Assembly (NCBI GenBank): GCA_949152475.1 | Contig: OX424560.1 | Span: 4,836,001 to 4,900,000, forward strand | Reading direction: 5' to 3' | Source of the DNA: Terebella lapidaria | Taxonomy: Eukaryota; Annelida; Polychaeta; Terebellida; Terebellidae | Length of the DNA: 64,000 nt | Part shown: positions 35,449 to 47,222 of the stretch, in pieces | Numbering within the stretch: the first letter of the stretch is position 1 | Layout of the letters: each line of letters starts with the position of its first letter | Program-made: the position numbers and the translations under genes | Notes under the pieces: generated by a model | What the model was told of the DNA's origin: nothing | What the model saw: the letters and a program-made list of their open reading frames with translations, nothing else | The model's database searches: none

Positions 35449-38400
35449 TCAGTCGTCTTTGACCAGTCTATACTCCAGGAGAGGGAAGAAATCTTTGTCG
35501 TTGTCTGTGTACCTGGCGTAGACCTCTGCCCTGAGCCGTGTGTCTTTCCCGGTGTGGGCTACTCCCTCCCACGTCTTCTTGTTGTCTCCTTTCTTCAAGT
35601 AAAACCACTGCTGACCCACGATGACGGCCACCGCTTCAGCCTTGGAGACCTCAACCTTGAACTTGACGTTCTTGTTGAGCTTCAGTTGCCCTGTAGTCGG
35701 TTCATGCAGGCGGCACTTGTGCCAGTATTGCAGGGTCTTGGGGAACGGTCGCATTCCGCACGATCCAGACTTCTTGTTGCATTGAATCAGGTATCGACAG
35801 GCACAATCGAGACTCTGAGATTTGCTCTCGCTGTAGCCTGCAAACACACTGAAGATGTAGATGCCACGTTCTGGAAATCTCAGCAGGTAGGAGACGAAGC
35901 AGTGGTCCTTGAACCTCTGAAAAGCTAGCCGATCGAACTCAACGTCCTTGTAGGATTTCATGTCGATATGCGTGATGATGTCACCATTATGTCGACAAAA
36001 AGCCAACTTTTGAGAAACCCGAACAGGGCATCTGAACTTCAGGTTGAGGATCAGTTTGTCTTCATTGCTGACAAGATAATGTTCATCAAGCTTCTCTGCG
36101 CAAATACCAAGATCCTCTCCAACTGGTGTCACTCCGAAGCCGTCTGGAAGTTTTGGGAATTTGCAGAAGGGGGTTACTTCGACCCTAGTGCAGACCACAC
36201 GGAATGAGGCAACCGTGTTGTAAGTATCGCCTCTGTCTTTGTCGCAGGCAAAGATCGTCAGGAAGAAGATTCCCTTGCTGGGGAGCGTGAGGCTGAATAT
36301 CACCTGCTGACACTCTCTGTGGTGGATACAGTAACCATCCAACTCCTCGCCTTCAATCTCCAGACGAGTACTGAAGCTGAGTCTCCCTTTGGATGTGTTA
36401 GTCAGGACGACTTCGGCTTTCCCAGTATCGGTTTCGATTATAGAAGAAGCTGACCTCGTAAACTTCAACCCGTAGTGGAAGAAGTGCGACTTGACCACCG
36501 GGAGGTTGATGAAGTGCTCCAGTGACACACTGCGATCCAACAACTGCCACTCTGGCTCATCAGGGTAGTGCATGTAGATCATATCATCTGGATCGGTCAG
36601 AAAGTAGAACTCGTCCAGTTCATAGCAGAAAGCCCGAGGATCGCTAGCAGCCCTGGCGTTGTTAACATGTCGGGCTCCCCAGTGACAGTCAATGAACCGC
36701 CAGCAGCCCTCAAGGTGGATCACTGCCCATGAGTTCCTGAAATGGCTGTCTCCAAACGGCATTCCAGGGCGGTACCCGGCACTCTTCGACAGTCCACGAA
36801 CGATCTTCACCGTCAAACCCACATAGCTGTAATACATTCACCACAAAAACACAAATACATGTAAATGCAAATGTATTTCATGGTTATATCGGTAAGATTT
36901 ATCAATAATATCGGTAAGATTTATCAATTATATCGGTATGCAAGCCAGGATAGAACGTGTTTCATGGCTACATGTGTTTTCGACCTGCACAGGCGCTTGA
37001 ACAGTTGATGGTAGCTCTCCAGTCCATATTTGATGCCTTTCAAGAAATAGTATGGGCTGTCCTCAGTGAGACCGTCACTAAACATGATCTGGTTCAAGTT
37101 CTTGAATGTCAGCCACCGGAATATCGCTCTTGGAAAAATGAACATGGAAAGTAGTTGATTGACATACATGTTGAACTATTATGATATTGTATTAATAGCC
37201 AATAAAAGCAGATGAAACACAGTGCACCAATACATTTGTATGAAACAATAATAGATAATACATGCTATATCGTAGACAAGTACTCTAACCTGGCTTTTTC
37301 TAGAGGACTCTTGCAGGACCTCGTCAGCTCATACGTGAGTTCTGTGAAACTGCCCGGCTCATACTGAGCAACCTAGAAACAGAACAAGGATTCAAACGTG
37401 GCTTGAACTGTGTTCATTCCAGTCACGGGAATGTTACACAATGAAAAGCTTGTCTACCCATCGTACTAAACTAGGCAGATTCTTTACATTCATGAGCTTG
37501 TCAATATGACAGTTGTAGTTCCTTCTCGAATCACAGTTTATCTGACTCTAATGAACAAAAAAGTATCACTGCCAAGATAGGCTTATGAAGATGTCACTAT
37601 ATCAAGTGACATCCGTCCACTCACCTGAATAGCATTGAAGTCCACGTCATCAAAGATGTGTGGTCCGGGGTACAGGCCTCGCTTCTTCTTCCGTGGCGGC
37701 TTGGGGGAGGGTACCTTGACGGGCACCTGCAAAGATTGCTGAGTATATATGAGTGCAGCGACGACGTCAAGACTTCCAGACACAAAAAGGCTGATGTTTG
37801 TGCTACTGCATCATTTTATTACTCTTCATGACAGTGAAGCGAACATTGTTATGGTCATTTTGACAGTATGGCTATTTATTATGACATTAGAATGTCTGAA
37901 TGTCTAGATATATATGACATTAGAATGTCTGAATTGGAACTGTATACAGCGAGGTACGGTAACAGACTTTGACGTCGATAAGCTGCAGCATCTCCCGGGT
38001 TTGTCGCTCGATCAGCTCGTCTATGCGGAGTCGCTCCTTGCCAGACAAGTTACTCATCAGGTGCTTCATCTTCTCGTCTCTCATCCTGCGAAACTTCTGC
38101 TCAATCTGTCGCTTCTCGACCTCGATATCAGCTGCAGTCAAGCCTGGGAATGGAGATGGAATAGGGTCATGTCTCTGTGAATGGCACTGCTCAAATAGCT
38201 TATTGAATTCTATTGATTATATACCAATGCTCAAATTTATGTAGAGCTTCGTTACAAACAGTTCGGTATTTCATGTAGAAAAACTACATAATGAAAATCT
38301 GTGTATTAGTATGACTTATTCGTTAAATTATGCGAGAATATTACTAGAATACGAGTAGATTCGACAGCTAGACTATTATAATTAGAACTATATCCAACTT

Positions 38401-41400
38401 GTCCTATAAATGAAAGTATAGACTGTTATAGTCATACCACTATTGACCCGGCCAAGAAGTTCTGTGACGGCTCCCTCCGTCTGTCGCCGGATTCCATCCT
38501 CCACTCTCCGGATCTGGTTCTCCCGGGCCATCTCCAAGTCCCGGATCATTGCGTCATGCTCCTGTCGCTGGCGGAGTTCCAGCTGATTCTGCTCCAGGAA
38601 TCGCTTCTCTTTCAGGTACTCCGGCGGGCGACGCTGACGGGATACAGTTGACATGGCCAGTGCGGCAGCGTGGCGCGGGTTTGTGGTCATCTCATTGGAC
38701 TTGCTGGTCTTCTTCGACTAGAGATTTAATGATTACGAGTTCAAAAGTGTTATTGGTGCATTCAAAAATCACTAACTTGCTGGAAGCTATGAACAGTAAA
38801 TTTTGAATATTTTTCGAAGAAAAATGGCCTGAATATCGAGATGTTATTGAAATCTAATTACAATGTATTTAAACTTAAATTCACCTCAAAGATTCCTCAT
38901 TTTTACTTTCAAATGTTAAAGATTTGGAGTATATATGGTGAATCACCAGAAATTAAAAGTCAAATGGTGTGGTATAATTCGAACTTACTCATTGAACAAC
39001 ATTCTTTTTACTATACAGAGTTTCATAAGTTAGGTATTGTGTATATTGCAGACATTGTTGATGATGATATGAATCCAATACCATTTGAGCACTGGGTGGA
39101 GCGGGGACTATCACAGAAATATTGGTTGAAATGGCATGGGTTAATATCATGTTGCTTTGAAGCTCAGAGAAAAGGCTTAATTCTGTTAGAAAAGAAACAA
39201 GACACGTATGTATATGATACCAATCTATTTTTGAATAACAAACCTTTACAATCAGTAAATAACAGGTCTGTTGGATATTTTATTTCAAAATTTCACCATC
39301 ACGAGGTTTATGAACCAAACATTAAAAAATTCATTGAGCCGGATGACGAAATAGATTGGAAAATGGTATATGCGATTATATACAAATACTTGATAGACAT
39401 AAAATTACGAGACTTTCAATATAAATTTTTACAGGATATCTTATTGAATAAATCCAGGTTGTTTCTGTGGAAAATTGATGACACTAACATATGTGAATTT
39501 TGCTATTCACATGTGGAGAATTTGGAACACTTATTTTGGTCGTGTGAATGCAACCAATCTTTTATAGCTCATCTAACAAGATTTTGTTATGTGAACCACA
39601 ATATAGTATTATCTAAAAACAATTTCTTTCTAGGATTGTCAAATGACAGTCTATACCATATTTTGTGTTTATCTCGGAAATATATATACAATACAAGATA
39701 TCGGGGAAATATACCTCGTTGGGGCATTTTCAAACGCTATGTACTCAACATAAAAACCACAGATTATGAGGTTGCTAAATCGAATAATACAATGGGGGTA
39801 TGGACGATTAAATGGGAGAATATTGATATCACTTGATTCGCTTGAGTATGATCGGAAAAGTATTGTATGGTATAGTTAAGGGACATTTACATAAGTGTAG
39901 TGAGATTATTGTATAAGTGCATTGAGGTATTCTGTATGCTACTAATGTACAAGAAACAGTAAACTGAAATAAACAATTACATTTGCTATCATTCTATATT
40001 AAACTGAGAAGACAGAAGATACAATCCAATTTATCAGAAATTCATAGAAATTCATCAATTAGGAATATATTTCCAAAACAGTATCTCCAAGCGCGAATCA
40101 TGATGACAGTAACCAACCTTTAGACGCTCAATCTGGAACGTTTCCTCCTGAACGACGATCTCTGAAGTTTCAGCTGCTCTCTCCACAGAGGCTGGTTCCT
40201 TGTTGTGTTCGTCAGGTCTCAGAACATTCAACCTTTCGTAGATCGTCTCTGGAGGATAGTGTTGCTCCTTCACCGACCTCCTTGAGACGGGGGCGTTCTC
40301 CTCGTGCTCATACTGAAACTGATCTTGGAAATCCCCGCCATTCTCGCCACAGGGAGAGCCATTTGATTGGTGGACGTATTGGAATGCTTCTTCCATGGTT
40401 GAGTTCTCACACATGAAGCTCTGGTCATAGTCGGGGTTATCTTCAACAACTTCTGACGCTGGAGCCTTTTCGTGCCACGTTGGATCCGTTCTTTCACTTG
40501 CCCACACTTGTGTTTCGCCAACCGGCTCGGAGATTCTCAGAAGGCGTTTGACTTTGTTCGGTGACTTCTGTGGCTGAGTGTGCTCGTACTCTTCGCGGCC
40601 ATTGCTCTCCACTTGGGGTGCAGTCCTGCCACGGTCCAAGATCTCTGTGAGAGCTGTTGCCACGTGTTTGACTCGATCATTGCGCAACTCCCCCTGCCTC
40701 AGTCGACGGATCAGGTCTCCCTTTTCGTATTCCTAACAGAGAGGGAAACAATTCACGAGGAGCATGTAACACTGTTCACATATGGAAACTTCTTACACAC
40801 TGATTTATGCGAAAATTTGTGCAACAAAATGTGCAAAGTGTGATAACGTGAGAGCATTGATTCAGATTGACTGAAACCTTTTTTTCAAAAACGTTCAAAG
40901 GAAATAATATCAAGCAATATTTTACACAAAAGTGCTCGAATTTTCTGACCTGGAAATTTCCAAAAAAATTATGTGAACCGACTTGCAAAAAGCAACAAAA
41001 ATAAAACGCTGAAAACCATCGATATTGTGATGTAAAGTAGTGACTCACAATCTCGTCAGGTTCCATGTCGTAGCCGGGAGGACGTCGCTGTTTGTTACGT
41101 TCATGTAATGCTCGAGCGTGCTCGAACTCCCTGGCCTTGGGGTCATACTGCCAACCAGAGACGTCGTTCAGGCGTATCTACAGTATCAAAACCATACCAA
41201 TAATATATTTTCAAATATTGAAATGGAGAAATTGATTGAAAAGCATATGCTCATTTGTAACCCTCAACACCAGGTAGGTCTCATATGAAATGAACACTTG
41301 AAGTTAATTGGAAGTCACAAAAAGGGTCAGAATCACCAGTTACTAGTAGTGTCCTGTCCTGTTGTTAGTTCTTACCTGGGCATTAAAGCTGTCCCTTTTG

Positions 41401-41759
41401 TTCAACTGCTGCGAGTGTACAGCATTCTTTATACCAATGGCATTCGGGTCCATGGCATTGTTGATGGGTTTAGGAGCGTGTGCCTTACAGAAGACATCCT
41501 TATGATCGTGTAGACCCACACGCGCCAAAATAAAGGTGTGCAGGGTCAAAGTCAGACCACAGTCGCGGCATCGAAAGCAGTTCTTGTGCAGAACGATGCC
41601 GACCTCCACCTTCTCCGTGGAGTAAACTTTGAGATGGCAGCGTATACACTTATCTCCATGAGCTGGCGGTGACTGATCACCATGTGTGTACAGATAATCA
41701 CGGCTACCACTGTCATCGGAACCGGACGACGGAGTCCGGGTTCTACTCAATCCATTCAT
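35449..41759 (-). CDS. Hillarin/KY-like protein: LIM domain plus transglutaminase-like (KY) domain, 9 exons, 1090 aa
   Basis: Exons in coding order: 41759-41376, 41177-41049, 40732-40118, 38717-38438, 38131-37974, 37726-37625, 37372-37290, 37128-36985 and 36826-35449. Every phase fits; the 37974 donor is weak (GAC|GTCAAA). Residues 38-94 are a complete LIM domain (C38, C41, H58, C61, C64, C67, C91, H94). Residues about 170-380 are low-complexity and acidic, then a charged helical or coiled stretch (about 385-520). The transglutaminase-like KY domain begins about 590 (KARAIFRWLTFKNLN) and includes WRFIDCHWGA, followed by the long C-terminal KY extension. Hillarin/KY proteins organise the cytoskeleton (septins, filamin, Z-disc). 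Here the nucleophile position in the GVC-GYA motif is Leu (KYGLESYHQLFK) and the His position is Ser (RNSWAVI); only the Asp remains. This suggests a scaffold, not an enzyme. Confidence 0.9.
38800..39985 (+). mobile_element. 5'-truncated L1/Tx1-type LINE in hillarin intron 3
   Basis: An open frame of 331 codons (38841-39836) matches the post-RT C-terminal region of LINE ORF2. It has IKLRDFQYKFLQDILLNKSR, LWKIDDTNICEFCYSHVENL and EHLFWSCECN, a C-x2-C...H-x4-C cluster like that of the ORF2 at 20120-21469. An AATAAA lies at about 39968. It is antisense to the hillarin-like gene. The frame is intact although the 5' part of the element is missing, so the insertion is young. Its boundaries are approximate. 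Confidence 0.75.
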
Positions 41760-41818
41760 GGTTTTATTGCTGATTCAGAACTTGAACTCACAATACTACA
41801 AAATCGAATACAATAGTT

Positions 41819-42082
41819 CTAACGTACAGTGATGTTAGAATCACAGAAACTGATGTTCACAACCAACACGATGTAGCCGTGTGTTAGCGAGTCGTTTGCT
41901 GTGTCAAAGAGTTTGTTTGGGTAGTGAGGGTCATTACCATATGTGGCTGTCACCATAGTGATTGACGTCTGTGGGGCTGTCCAGACATGGCTGTCCAGAT
42001 TTAATGACAGTGACTGGCCGTTGAGTGGACCCAAGGCCAAACTAAACACAGTGGTTATAGAGACGCACGTGCTGTTGGTCAT
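41819..42082 (-). pseudogene. Orphan coding-looking segment upstream of the hillarin-like gene
   Basis: An 87-codon frame with codon choice and residue content typical of an extracellular protein: MTNSTCVSITTVFSLALGPL, LDSHVWTAPQTSITMVTA and HGYIVLVVNISFCDSNITV. It is rich in N-x-S/T. It lies just upstream of the hillarin start (41759) on the same strand with only a doubtful donor. I do not recognise it; it may be a lone exon or remnant of an unrelated membrane or secreted protein. Confidence 0.28.
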
Positions 42083-42140
42083 GTATTTGGGCGCATTTCG
42101 TGTAGGCCTATACCAGATTGAATCTGATTTTTGTGTTTAA

Positions 42141-43428
42141 AAAATAGAAGTTTTAGTTGCAAAAATCCTAGGTGAGAAAGCAATCTTTTTTACTTTCTTT
42201 GTGAGATTCGCGCAATTTATGTTTCGAAATGCTTGGAATTTTGCTTGGAACAGTTGGTTTCAAAAAAAAGTTCGCAAACGAACCTGCTACAAAAAAGGCG
42301 CATTCATTTGTTACCTGCAATTTCCGTAAAAAAAACAAGTGTGAAATATTTGCAAAGTTCACATGGAACCTGTTACGCATGTACCATCCAATATTATTAT
42401 AGACCTACATGAAGACCTACCGGTATATCTCATGAAGTTTTTAAAATCTCCCAATAACCACTCTATCAATTCCTCAATTGATAATCCTACGACTAAGTAA
42501 ACATCACTTTTTAAAAAATATTAATTGTGGTTCTTCTATATTTTTTTTAAGAACATCTTGCAAACCATGAAAAGCATTCTCGTGGCCTAAATGTGCGTGG
42601 TTGACAGACGGTCACACAACAGCTGGTGTTTCGCGCCAAAAGCTACAAAATGTCCGCGCGCGCCAATTTATTACCTGTCGTCTGCTTGTGTTGTGTTGGG
42701 CAGTTTTGTACAATGTGCTCATTTAATCAACATAAAACAAGTTAAATGCACTGGATCTGTCCAATAAATGTACCGTGCACGGTGTTTCCGAGTGATATGT
42801 AATAAGATGTGTTTGGCACGGCAGATGTTTGCGAAGCGTCTGGAAATACTTTGTACTTGATATTGAAACAGTCAAACATACCGGTAATATTTTTTGCTCA
42901 TACTTTCACTTACAATCTCCGGTTTCTAAAAACACATATTCATTCATGCCGTATTTATTCCTTATTTTTTTCATTGCACTCGTGATTGAATGCATGTATA
43001 TTTATGGTACCACATAAACATGATAAACATTCGAGTAATTTATTTGTCACTATTCTGACAATAAATATGCACATGTAAACGTTGACGTACTGATTCAATG
43101 CATTTTGTTATAGAACATCAACACATTATATATAGTAATTGCCTAAAAACGTATCATGAACTCGTTATGAGGAAAAAAAAAACTCACGCATATTACCATG
43201 TCGTTTGTGAGACTATGAGCAAATATATATGCCCTAATGAATATACATGCACATTTAGTATAAAATAGCAAAAAGAGCAAAACAATTGCTTACAAGAAAT
43301 CTTGTAAATAATGATATAAAAAAAAGTATATCACATTGCACATTGTCAAACTCTGCACGGAGGGCATACAGAACACTCCGTCGCAGGAGTTCACTATTCC
43401 TCATCACGCTGGACAATCGTTACTCAGC
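42141..43428. other. Intergenic region, no gene seen
   Basis: AT-rich DNA between the hillarin promoter side and the 3' end of the TSP1 gene. A GC-richer patch at about 42600-42680 (GCGCGCGCC) could be part of the hillarin promoter region. Confidence 0.4.
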
Positions 43429-45706
43429 TCATGGCGTGTGGCGATCAAGACTCGTGATTGAAGCGGTCTGTTTGGCGCCGTTTCCTCTGTTGTTGGACAG
43501 TCTGACCATGTGGTACCAGATCAGTAGGAGCAACACGACCACCGTGGTTGTCAGTACCCCTAGAGTCGTCATGTACATGAACAAGTGACGTCTGTGTGTC
43601 CTCTCGCCTTTCGGTAGTGACTTCACGACAACTGTAACGGTACAATAATGAAATTAATAGTTAATGGTTGCACAATATATAGAGGTAGAACAAACAATAA
43701 CAGGCTTAAACTGGAATAGTTGAAATAGGTAAATTCGATATATTATACACATATTCCCAAGATATTCCAAACTGACATTGTAATACTTTTTGCCCAGTAT
43801 TTGAATCTTATAACTCATTAGTCGATTCCCTACCAGCCTCGTGCAGTGCGGAGTCGGCGCAGGCCTGGCTGGTGGAGGCACAGGTGCGGACCTGCTCCCG
43901 GACCTTGGGACACTCCTCCCGGGGGTCGAGGCACGTCTCCACACGTCTCTGCCGGCCCGTCCCGCAGGCCTCCGTGCACTCGGACCAGGCGCCCCACCGC
44001 GCCGCCGGTGACTCCTCATACTCGTCTTCCTCATAGCTCGGCTCTGGGAGTAAAATCAAATATCCGAGTGGAATATTACATTATGTCAAAGCTTTACGAG
44101 GGAAGGTTATTATGAAACAAACAATTGTCCACATTATCAGAGTGCCGTTCTTTTATTATGATTTTTTAAAAATCTTATTGTTGGTAGATCTACATGTATC
44201 ATTCGAACAAAGCAAACAAAAAATGTACTGTGATGTTCGATCGTGGCCCTGTAAATAATTGCACTAGAGCATAGAAATCGAGGAGAGATCAACATTTTCA
44301 ATATGAATGATCTCTCCTCAATATGAATGATCTTCAGTTATACCTGAATCTTTGACGGTCTTAGACTTGGGCCATATATAACAATACATTTAAATTTAGT
44401 CACGTAGGCTACACGACTGACCCCAATTTCATGCCTACAGGTTCAATTGAATCCAAGACTAAGACAATATTTTTGGGATCGAATATTTTTGGGGCCTTTT
44501 GGGATCGAATCGTGATCGAATTGAGCCTGAGAAACACCATGAAGTTGAAATTTAACATTGACAGGAATTCCCAGTTGTTCCTGATTAAATAATGAATAAC
44601 GTACCTAAATGTCCCAAATGTGACCCAAAGCTATTCAGTGTAATTGTCGGTTGCACTTTTTTGTCTACCGTATGGTTGCAACCATTTCCAGTAGCCTAGC
44701 TAACTAGCTACAGGAGATCTAGCCATAAATTAAGTGAATTCGAAGTATGGTTGACTATAGCCTATTTATTTCCAAATAACTCGAAAGCATTTGTAAAGTC
44801 AACTTCAACGCAAACTTTGAATGATTTTTGCCAATAACTTTGTTTTCGATCGTCAGATCGATTTGATTTTTTGTATGTTTTCATTTGCAATGAAATAATA
44901 CATTTTCTCTAAATTTCATACTTCTACTAGTAGCTTCAAAATGGAAAGTTGGCAATCTACTCCAGTGTTACATTTAAATTTCCCCTCAAACTTGAAATTT
45001 GAATGTCTGAACAGAATTTGGCATGTTATTCAATGTTAGAATTGCACAATTATGCTTTGAAAGGATTACTGTATATTTGATAAGAATACACTGTACACCC
45101 TTACGCCTATGTGTATTTCTCACAAATTTGGAGCATTCCTCATCGGCAGATCAAGAAATCACAGAATTTGCTTGAATTAGATTTGCTACCGTACAGTAAC
45201 TGCTCCAGTTTGACAATAGAAAGTTCGAATTTTTGGTGAAAAGAATAGGCACATCTAGATCTACTTATGGTTTTTATGCCAAATGAAAACATACGAAATT
45301 TTAAGTCGATCAGGCGATCCTGAACAAAGTCATATCTGAGAATAATCATTCGAGTTTTTTTAATTTGACTCTAGATGGCCTGGAAAAAATTATCGATTTC
45401 TTTTGTAATTTCATGGACACGGTAGAGTGTACGGTTATCTAATTGCAAGAAGAGAAAAACGCCTGCACACGTGCGTACTTCAAGTCATTTCATTGACTGA
45501 TGATGCCGGTGTCGCTCGGTGATGCATTCCATGCACACTCTGTTTTGTTCATCAAACAAAGAAAATGTTTCTTACTGTAATGTTCAGTTGAGCATAAACA
45601 TGAATAGATTTATTAGGCCTACTATACCTGTGGCGTATCCACCTTGCGCTAGATGTGAAACACACAAAATCGCAAGGAGAAACAACATTACAGTGGAGTA
45701 AGCCAT
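43429..45706 (-). CDS. Small single-pass membrane protein with one thrombospondin type-1 repeat, 3 exons, 163 aa
   Basis: Exons in coding order: 45706-45628, 44043-43834 and 43631-43429, all joined in phase 1 with good GT/AG sites. Residues 1-24 are a signal peptide (AYSTVMLFLLAILCVSHLA). An acidic stretch (SYEEDEYEE) follows, then one TSP1 repeat at about 41-88 with WGAWSECTEACGTGRQRR and six cysteines. A basic juxtamembrane segment (KGERTHRRH), a transmembrane helix at about 116-138 and a short cytoplasmic tail complete it. TSP1 repeats bind glycosaminoglycans and matrix proteins and are usually C-mannosylated at the W-x-x-W motif. The protein is likely a cell-surface adhesion or co-receptor molecule. 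I cannot name an orthologue. An upstream in-frame Met (to 45793) exists, but the Met at 45706 starts a proper signal peptide. Confidence 0.82.
44044..45627 (-). other. Intron 1 of the TSP1 gene
   Basis: 1.6 kb, AT-rich, no exon seen. A short direct repeat (TCAATATGAATGATCT) occurs at about 44299 and 44320. Confidence 0.5.
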
Positions 45707-45892
45707 GGCTGCTTGAGGCTTGAGTTGACAAGTGTTGACTGGTGGATTAGAAACAGCTGACTGACCGCAAAAATGAAAAAACGTGGAACGCAACGTAAAA
45801 AGACCGCTGTTACCATGGAAACGTCCATCATACCATATTTTCTATGATATGAACGCAAAAAAAATCATGAAATCATTTCAGGTTCACTGCAG

Positions 45893-46090
45893 ACTGGTGT
45901 TTCCCTCAGTTTGGAGTGAATAGAGGCGTAGGTCACTTTGATCATGCTACAGCCGTACGGTGTAAAAGTTCTGTGGAACCCATTTACGTCCAAGACATTC
46001 CAAACCCTATTCCAGATCGAGTCATCACCGATTCAAATGGTCTGTTTGAACTTCATGAAAAGTCTTTTTTATCAGACCTATGTCATTTCT
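45893..46090 (+). pseudogene. Orphan internal exon between divergent genes
   Basis: A 198-bp segment bounded by an acceptor (TTCACTGCAG) and an excellent donor (TTTCT|GTAAGC). It is open in phase 1 and strongly protein-like: WCFPQFGVNRGVGHFDHATA, VRCKSSVEPIYVQDIPNPIP, DRVITDSNGLFELHEKSFLS. The codons look constrained and no stop interrupts it. I found no partner exon nearby on the plus strand, and I do not recognise the family. It is either part of a gene whose other exons I missed or a relic of gene decay. Confidence 0.4.
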
Positions 46091-47222
46091 GTAAGCATAA
46101 AATTCTCAAAATGTATGAAATTAAAACAAATACATTCTGGAAATGTATGATCCTTGTGAAAGTACGGCTTGTGAATGAGAAGCACAATGCTATACTCGTG
46201 AATATTTTTTTGGAGGCAAGACTGTTGATGTGAATGGAGTGAGTTCCTGTCATGGCTTCATAGCGAATTGACATATTTGTTTTCGTACGCCTATAGGCTA
46301 CACTGTGTGTTTATTCACGTTACAATCATGCACTTTGCACAATAGGTAGGCCTAGTAATCATATAGGCCTAAATGTATTTGTCAAAACCGTCCTCAGTCG
46401 ATCCTTGACGTTTAATTCTTTCTTGTTTTCCAAAGTTCGACCTATAAAACGTGCTACGTAGTTCTACATAGATCCTGGGCTATGAAAAGGGTTATGAATT
46501 TCAAATTATAATTAAGGATCCGTACATATGCCTCCGAAAATCTAATAGGTAGGCATAGGTCCGTAATCGTCCTAATCACATATGACTTCACTCAGAATCA
46601 ATTTCTGAGCATTTTGAAACTTATGAAGACGCGGTCTAGGTGTACCGATAAAAACATACAGGCCCATTTTCACCTGGGCCCAACTAATTCCTTGTGTAAA
46701 TCTAGTCTATAGCAAACCCAAACTGTATCAAAATGATGACCACAATGACAATGTAAAGTTTGTGAATCAGTGTCCAAATTCAATTACCTAGGTGAGTGTG
46801 GTTAGATTAGGTGTACATAGTTTTTTTTTTCTACATGTAAAACAAAGTGGCTACCCATATCTCATTATCATGTTCATGTAGGCCCCTTATATATATTATA
46901 TATTGCTCGGAAAATGGAATTAATCAGTTAGATCTATATGATTGGGAAGTTATCGAGAATATGCAAACGAAAATTTACTCAGGTCTTGGGACGTACTAAA
47001 ACACGTACTGACATCCTAATGGTACATTCTGGCCTTTTTCTGTATACTGGCGCGCCATCTGTCGAATGGAAATTTACCCAAGAAAACAACGAACGGGCGC
47101 AAATCAAGCCATAAAGAATGTTTACATTTTGTTGAAAAAACTTCTGAAAAGTATAGATGTACCTGAAATACACTTCCTAGCACACTCCTCGTGCGCACAT
47201 GTTGTAAAGTAACATATACAAA
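46091..47222. other. Region upstream of CHPF, no gene seen
   Basis: AT-rich. Includes the presumed CHPF promoter and 5' UTR. No TATA box is evident near 47150-47200. Confidence 0.4.
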
